A stretch of 64,000 nucleotides of DNA, taken from the NCBI RefSeq assembly GCF_003369915.1, contig NC_046676.1, forward strand, positions 14,800,001-14,864,000, written 5' to 3'. The stretch's first letter is position 1, and every line of letters starts with the position of its first letter. This DNA comes from Drosophila miranda. Its lineage: Eukaryota; Arthropoda; Insecta; Diptera; Drosophilidae. A model generated the notes under the pieces. It did no database searches. It was not told the origin of the DNA and saw nothing but the letters and a program-made list of their open reading frames with translations. A program made the translations under genes and the position numbers. Of this stretch, positions 59,343 to 64,000 are shown in pieces.

Positions 59343-59674
59343 TTTGGTGAGTGATTCTCCGTACTAAATTTAGAAACTCCGAAGAAATACAGAAATACAT
59401 AGCAAATACAGCTCGAGCTTGACAGTCACAAGGCGACGCCTGTGTTGCTGGCAGTCACACGTTCAAGCCGAAACACGATCGAATACATAAAATTCACTTA
59501 CACTTGTCACCACTTGTGTTGGAGATTCTATTTGATTTTTCGTTTTAGAAAAACAAGAGAAAAAATATTCCATTCGCCAGCTCACAACAGAATAATTTGT
59601 TTGCATTTAATTTCTTGTGAGGTGCCAATCGATAGCTACTGCAGCCCTGGTGCGTCGCGTACGCTGACACATCA

Positions 59675-60317
59675 AAAATATAACGAGGGGGAACGTTGTG
59701 AGTTGCTGCGGACACCGCAACTCTACGGTTATACCCGATACTAAGTCAGTATAACTCTCCTCCGGCAGACGCCGCTAATATTAAACGACACGACAAAGAG
59801 TGCGTGCGAGAGTGACAGAAAATCAGTCTGAGCGTCACGTCGGGCGCTGCGTAGCCACTGCAAATTGATTTGTTCCTATTGGCTATAAAAATGATCTGAT
59901 CTGATCCAGATTCAGCAATCTGATAGATATGGTCATTCTCTACAATTCTACGTTTTTGGTTTTCTCATATCTTTAAAATTGTGGATGCCACAGATTTTCG
60001 TCCTTTGTGGGGGCGGAAGTGGGCGGGGCGAAGTTTTGAAATATTTTTGTAGCAGTGACATATCACAGAAGTCTGGATCCAAAACATCGTTGCTCTAGCT
60101 CTTATAGTCTGTGAGCAATAGGCGCTGAAGGGGACGGACAGACGGACAGACGGACGGACGGACAGACAGACAGGGCTCAATCGACTCGGCTATTGATGCT
60201 GATCAAGAATATATATACTTTATGGGGTCGGAAACGATTCCTTCTGGACGTTACACACATCCGCTTTTACCACAAATCTAATATACCCCAATACTCATTT
60301 TGAGTATCGGGTATAAT
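59675..60317 (-). mobile_element. DINE-1/ISY/SGM-like element (Helentron-derived), near full-length
   Basis: Begins AACGAGGGGGAACGTTGTGA with a GTTGCTGCGG...CCGCAACTC stem, and contains CACAAAG-type and TGATCTGATCTGATCCAGA motifs. The (GACAGACGGAC)n tract at 60139-60172 is the tetranucleotide core characteristic of DINE-1. It ends with ATACTCATTTTGAGTATC, an 18-bp perfect palindrome, and GGGTATA. No coding capacity. It is the best-preserved of four copies in the window, and such elements are very abundant in the obscura group. Confidence 0.75.
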
Positions 60318-60339
60318 AACGCGTTTCGAGACCAGATGC

Positions 60340-60880
60340 AAACAGGTCAAAATTGCATTTCAACGGTATATAGAAACGAAATAAAAGCAAGTATTTAGAA
60401 TAAGCCAGTTAAGTAACAAATTGATTCATTAATTGGATAAAATTATGTGGGCATGGCTGAGAGATCTATCTAGCTAGTAATATTCGACGGAATATCAAAA
60501 TCGAGGAATATGGTTACCAATCCTTGACGAAGAACGATTAACCGATTATATTCCACCGAAAATAATGAAAATTTAATAATTTCAGCGTAGCTCAGGTGAA
60601 AGACGTCGTGTTTTTCTTTTCAATTCTGAAGAAAGATGGCATGGATCTATAAGAAGAATTCAAAATCAGTACTATTTACCTCAACAAGCAATCCATTTAC
60701 CTCATGTCGTTGAACTGTCTAAAAAGGGGGGGATAAGTGAGCTAAGTTCGATTTTTCATCGGCATACGGTATTTCTACGAGTATCAGACGGGTGAACAAG
60801 TCACAAAGAAAATAATAAATTGTAGTTAAATCGGGAGAAAATAGCGTCATAATAGTGTGCCGTTAAACTAACGTTTTACA
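60340..60880. repeat. Dispersed AT-rich repeats upstream of the deubiquitinase gene
   Basis: 60360-60515 matches the family at 11135-11290; 60540-60870 matches parts of the 17.0-17.6 kb repeat (AGCTAAGTTCGATTTTTCATCGG). The end of this block is within 530 bp of the start codon of the next gene. Confidence 0.65.
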
Positions 60881-61403
60881 ATCCATATAAAAAGGAAAAA
60901 CGATTCGGGAACAAAAACGGGCCGCAAAGAAAGTAGCGAGGCGAAGCGAGTGCGTCTATCAGGCACTTCACTCGGATGTTGCACGGTCTACAAAATTTCT
61001 TGTGCACCACGGTCTGGGGCAGGCGCCGTCGATCAGCAGTGACAGTGGCAATTTGTGCGACGTTGAAGTTTTCCAGCCCCCAAACCGCAGAGACGACATT
61101 TCTGTTCGGCTAAGGCGTTGCTCCTCCGCTCGGACCTGCGGATTGGACTCTTGGCGACTCGATGAGAGCTTGTTGTGGTTGAAAGGTCACTCAGTAACAA
61201 CGACACGTAACGCCGAGAGGTTCAAGGACACGCGGCGCAGACTTCGCGCAGAGTGTCGACGGCCTCGAAACAGCCGCAGCGCCCGCAAAAAGCGGAAGCC
61301 GAAGCCCCACGCCCGCTGGGGGCTGAGAAGCTGCTCCAGGCATTCGAATCGGGTATCCATCTGGACAAAAGCCCAAACGAGGTTCCTGTTCACAGCCGCG
61401 GCC
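60881..61403 (+). other. 5' UTR and promoter-proximal region of the deubiquitinase gene
   Basis: Changes abruptly from AT-rich repeat to GC-rich, CpG-containing sequence at about 60910, as at a transcribed 5' end. An in-frame open stretch reaches back to 61002 but has no ATG before 61404. Confidence 0.5.
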
Positions 61404-64000
61404 ATGGCTGTCAAGCAGAACAACAGCGAGCCCAACGAAGCCACCGACGTGGTCAACTCTGCCTCCGGCGGTGCCTCAAACGGCGCCATGCCAGCCAATG
61501 GTAAGCAACCAGCAGCCAACAACATAAAGATCTCCGACGATGGTGGCGGCGCCGCCGGCGCCGAGAGCATGGACACGAATGGCACCAGCCCCAGCGAGAC
61601 AAGTGAGGATGCCGGCCAACTGAACACAGTCACCAAGCGAGAAATACAGGCGCTGCTCAGCACTCTGCAGGGCCTCGATCAGTCGGACAGGAGGCATAGT
61701 ATGCTGAGCGTATACGAGCGGATTATCATCGAGCTGGGGCGCATGAAGCCGGGCAGTAAGAGCGACGATCTCCTGCGCTTCAAGGAGGAGGCGGTGAATT
61801 TGGGCAAGATCCTTGCCAGTGCAAGTGAGAAGAACTACTTCATGTTCTTCCTTCGCGTCGTCTACGAACTGATCACAAAGTCCGGCGAGGCTGGCCCTTC
61901 CTATGCGGTGGCCGTTGTCTTTCAGCTATTCAGTCCTCCGCTCATCAGTGAGGCTGTGCAATCGCTGCTGGACACGAATGTCCACGACTCGAGCATACGC
62001 AAGACGGTGGTCCTGCTGTGCGAATGGATCTGTGTGTGCAACTTCTGCCCGAACCTCAATATGTGGGTCATGGCCCTGTTGACAGGCCTTCGCGATCAGG
62101 GCAAGCATGTGCTCCTCGATGACATTTCCCTGGACGCCATCGAAAAGCTCTTCAAAGCGCTAATACTACCCGCTATGCGCCCCAAGGCGGCTCCGATAGT
62201 GTTCCACATGCTGTCGACCATCAATCAGACACCCGAAATATTCCGCAAGGTAATGTCATGCACCCTCCTCATGGATCATGGATCACGGATCACGGATAAA
62301 CAATTCCTTTTATCATACCCTCTCCTGTAGATATTGCCACGTGTACCCCAGGTGCTGAACTTTCTGAAGCAGCAGTCCAACAGCACGGACGAATTCGGAG
62401 CGGAGACTCGCCAGTGCATGCAGCAGCTGGTCGATCTAACCAGTGCCCTGATGCTGCGTTTCAACGAAAACAGCGATCTCTATGCATTCGTGAGGGTTGC
62501 CATGCAGATGTATGAGCCGTCGCCAAACTGCGGGGCTATGGCCCGGGCCATGCAGGAGAACGCCATGCCCGCGGGACGACGCAATGCAAGGGTGGGACTG
62601 GTGAATCTCGGCAACACGTGCTACATGAACAGCGTACTCCAGGCCCTGGCCATGACCAGCGAGTAAGTTCATCGTTCATCTAGAAATCTATGTTCCCTGG
62701 GATTCTGTTGATCATCTGTTTCCCTCTCAGTTTCAGCCGCCAGATACTGCTGGTCCAGAGCGATTCCTTGCTGCTGCTGAAGGTGCAGCAACAGATTGCC
62801 CTAATGCACCACTCGATGCGGTGTGAGCTGACACCAACGCGCGTGTTGAACGCCGCAAGGCCGCCGGACTTCATACAGGGTCTGCAGCAGGACAGCTCCG
62901 AGTTCCTAGGCTATTTGCTCGACCTGCTGCACGAGCAGGAGCTCAACAAAGTTGGAGGCCACAGTCTGCATGGCAATGACGTCGATGCCCCGGGCGAGCT
63001 AAACGATGAGATTCTATCAAGCGGAGTCATACCCTACAACAGCCATGACCGCGAGATCGCCGGCAGCAGCACCAGTGCCAGTCACAAGCCCACTTCGACA
63101 CCCACCAAAGGCACAAATAGCTCACAGCAACAGCAGCCAATGAAGCCAAAGTCAACCATTGACAAGACGTTCACCGGCAAGCTGTCGACGACGTACAATT
63201 GTTCGGACTGCAGCTGGGAGAGCCACAACGAGGACAGCTTCCGTGAGCTGCAGCTATCGTTTCCGGACGACAAGGACGACTGCAGTGCCACCAATTATTC
63301 GGTGCAGGACCTGATCGAGTACTACTGCTCGCCGGAGAAGCTGGACGGGGAGAATCAGTACTTCTGTCCCCGCTGCCAGAAGCTTTGCGATGCCGATCGC
63401 CGCATCGGGGTGACAGAGGCGCCACGCAATCTCGTCCTGACCCTCAAGCAGTTCAAGTACGATCAGAAGTACCATTTTCGCACCAAGCTAATGCACAAGG
63501 TGTTTCACGATGAGAGTGTGAGTACACGCATGGGCATGCGGAATTGCCACGAGACTGCAGAACTGTATACTAACTTGCTTTGCCCCCCACAGCTCGTGGT
63601 TAAGATATGCTCAACCGATTCGCTGCAGGAGCAGTCAGCAGTTTACTATGAGATGTACGCAGGCGTGGTGCATTCGGGCTACCACATGGACTCCGGCCAT
63701 TACTTCACCTTTGCCGCTGACCAGTCCAGGAACTGGTACAAGTTCAACGACAGCTTTGTGACCCCTTCTCAGTCCGAGGAATTGCACAACCTCACCTCGC
63801 CCAACACCCCCTACATACTCTTCTACAAGATGTGCGGCCGCTCGCACGAGTCCGAGATGGTGTCTGTGCCCCAAGTCCCACCGCTCACCCTGGAGGAGCT
63901 GCCGAGCACACTGCGCGACTATGTGAAGAATGACAATCGGGCGTACAGCGAGGAAGTGCGCTCACAGCGCTTCCAGGGCAGCAACGGATCCAACGGGCAT
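61404..64000 (+). CDS. DUBAI: USP35/38-type ubiquitin-specific protease (3' end outside window)
   Basis: A cysteine protease that removes ubiquitin. I assign it to CG8830/DUBAI, reported to stabilise DIAP1. Exons 61404-62249, 62331-62662, 62731-63517 and 63593 to beyond 64000. An N-terminal HEAT-like helical region (YERIIIELGRMKPG, VVLLCEWICVCNFCPNLNMW) precedes the catalytic domain: the Cys box GLVNLGNTCYMNSVLQAL near 62600-62650, QDSSEFLGYLLDLL, a zinc-binding pair CSDC and CPRC, and the His box MDSGHYFTF near 63690-63710. The order and the long N-terminal extension fit the USP35/38 class. The ATG at 61404 has a good context (GCGGCCATGG); the upstream open frame is Arg/Pro-rich, starts without ATG and is taken as 5' UTR. 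The coding sequence has no lesion in this window. Confidence 0.9.

Noticed and set aside
59965-60180. 71-codon minus-strand frame with SVRPSVRLSV repeat
   Set aside because: It is the translated tetranucleotide core of the DINE-like element.
61002-61403. N-terminal extension of the deubiquitinase
   Set aside because: It starts without an ATG, is Arg/Pro-rich, and precedes a Met with good context; it is best read as 5' UTR.

Overview
The window is a piece of a Drosophila genome. Short GT-AG introns, recognisable fly orthologues and abundant AT-rich and simple repeats all say so. The gene content (nompA, Fpps, a CWF19L1 homologue, Obp47b, then dgt5, Lac, Dyb, a USP35/38-type gene and a TMEM18 homologue) belongs to Muller element C (2R of D. 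melanogaster). From memory of that map the left block is from around 47E and the right block from around 49A, so their junction between 11 and 24 kb is a rearrangement. Together with several copies of a DINE-1/ISY/SGM-like element this suggests the obscura group (D. pseudoobscura and relatives). The species assignment is an inference.

Region 1 (1-11 kb) is gene-dense. It holds the 3' end of nompA (ZP domain and membrane segment), a previously hidden two-exon antisense defensin-like gene at its 3' end, a MADF gene divergent from Fpps, a CWF19L1 homologue convergent with Fpps (it carries a one-base frameshift and a duplicated first exon), and the Plus-C odorant-binding gene Obp47b.

Region 2 (11-24.2 kb) is repeat-dominated. 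A 39-bp satellite sits inside a 1,983-bp tandem duplication. Next comes an 8-kb insertion bounded by a 13-bp direct repeat (16216-16228 and 24183-24195). The insertion is a long inverted repeat (arms of about 2.19 kb, spacer 1,285 bp) carrying a broken copy of the spindle gene mars, followed by a non-LTR retrotransposon that ends in a poly(A) tract 11 bp before the dgt5 start codon. The layout fits one twin-primed retrotransposition of a chimeric 'antisense mars + LINE' transcript. The inverted repeat is a candidate hairpin-RNA (hpRNA/siRNA) locus with homology to mars.

Region 3 (24.2-64 kb) holds dgt5 (augmin subunit), Lachesin (minus strand, 9.5-kb intron), Dystrobrevin (minus strand, seven coding exons, a long upstream region with a probable distal promoter near 55.25 kb), a Cys-Gly-Pro-rich Mst-like gene inside that upstream region, a secreted DUF1091 gene, the TMEM18 homologue, DINE-like copies, and the 5' four exons of a USP35/38-type deubiquitinase cut by the window end.

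A shared core-promoter block (Ohler motif 1 plus repeated motif 6) lies upstream of dgt5, Lac and Dyb, each time pointing at the gene. No tRNA, rRNA or CRISPR array was seen.
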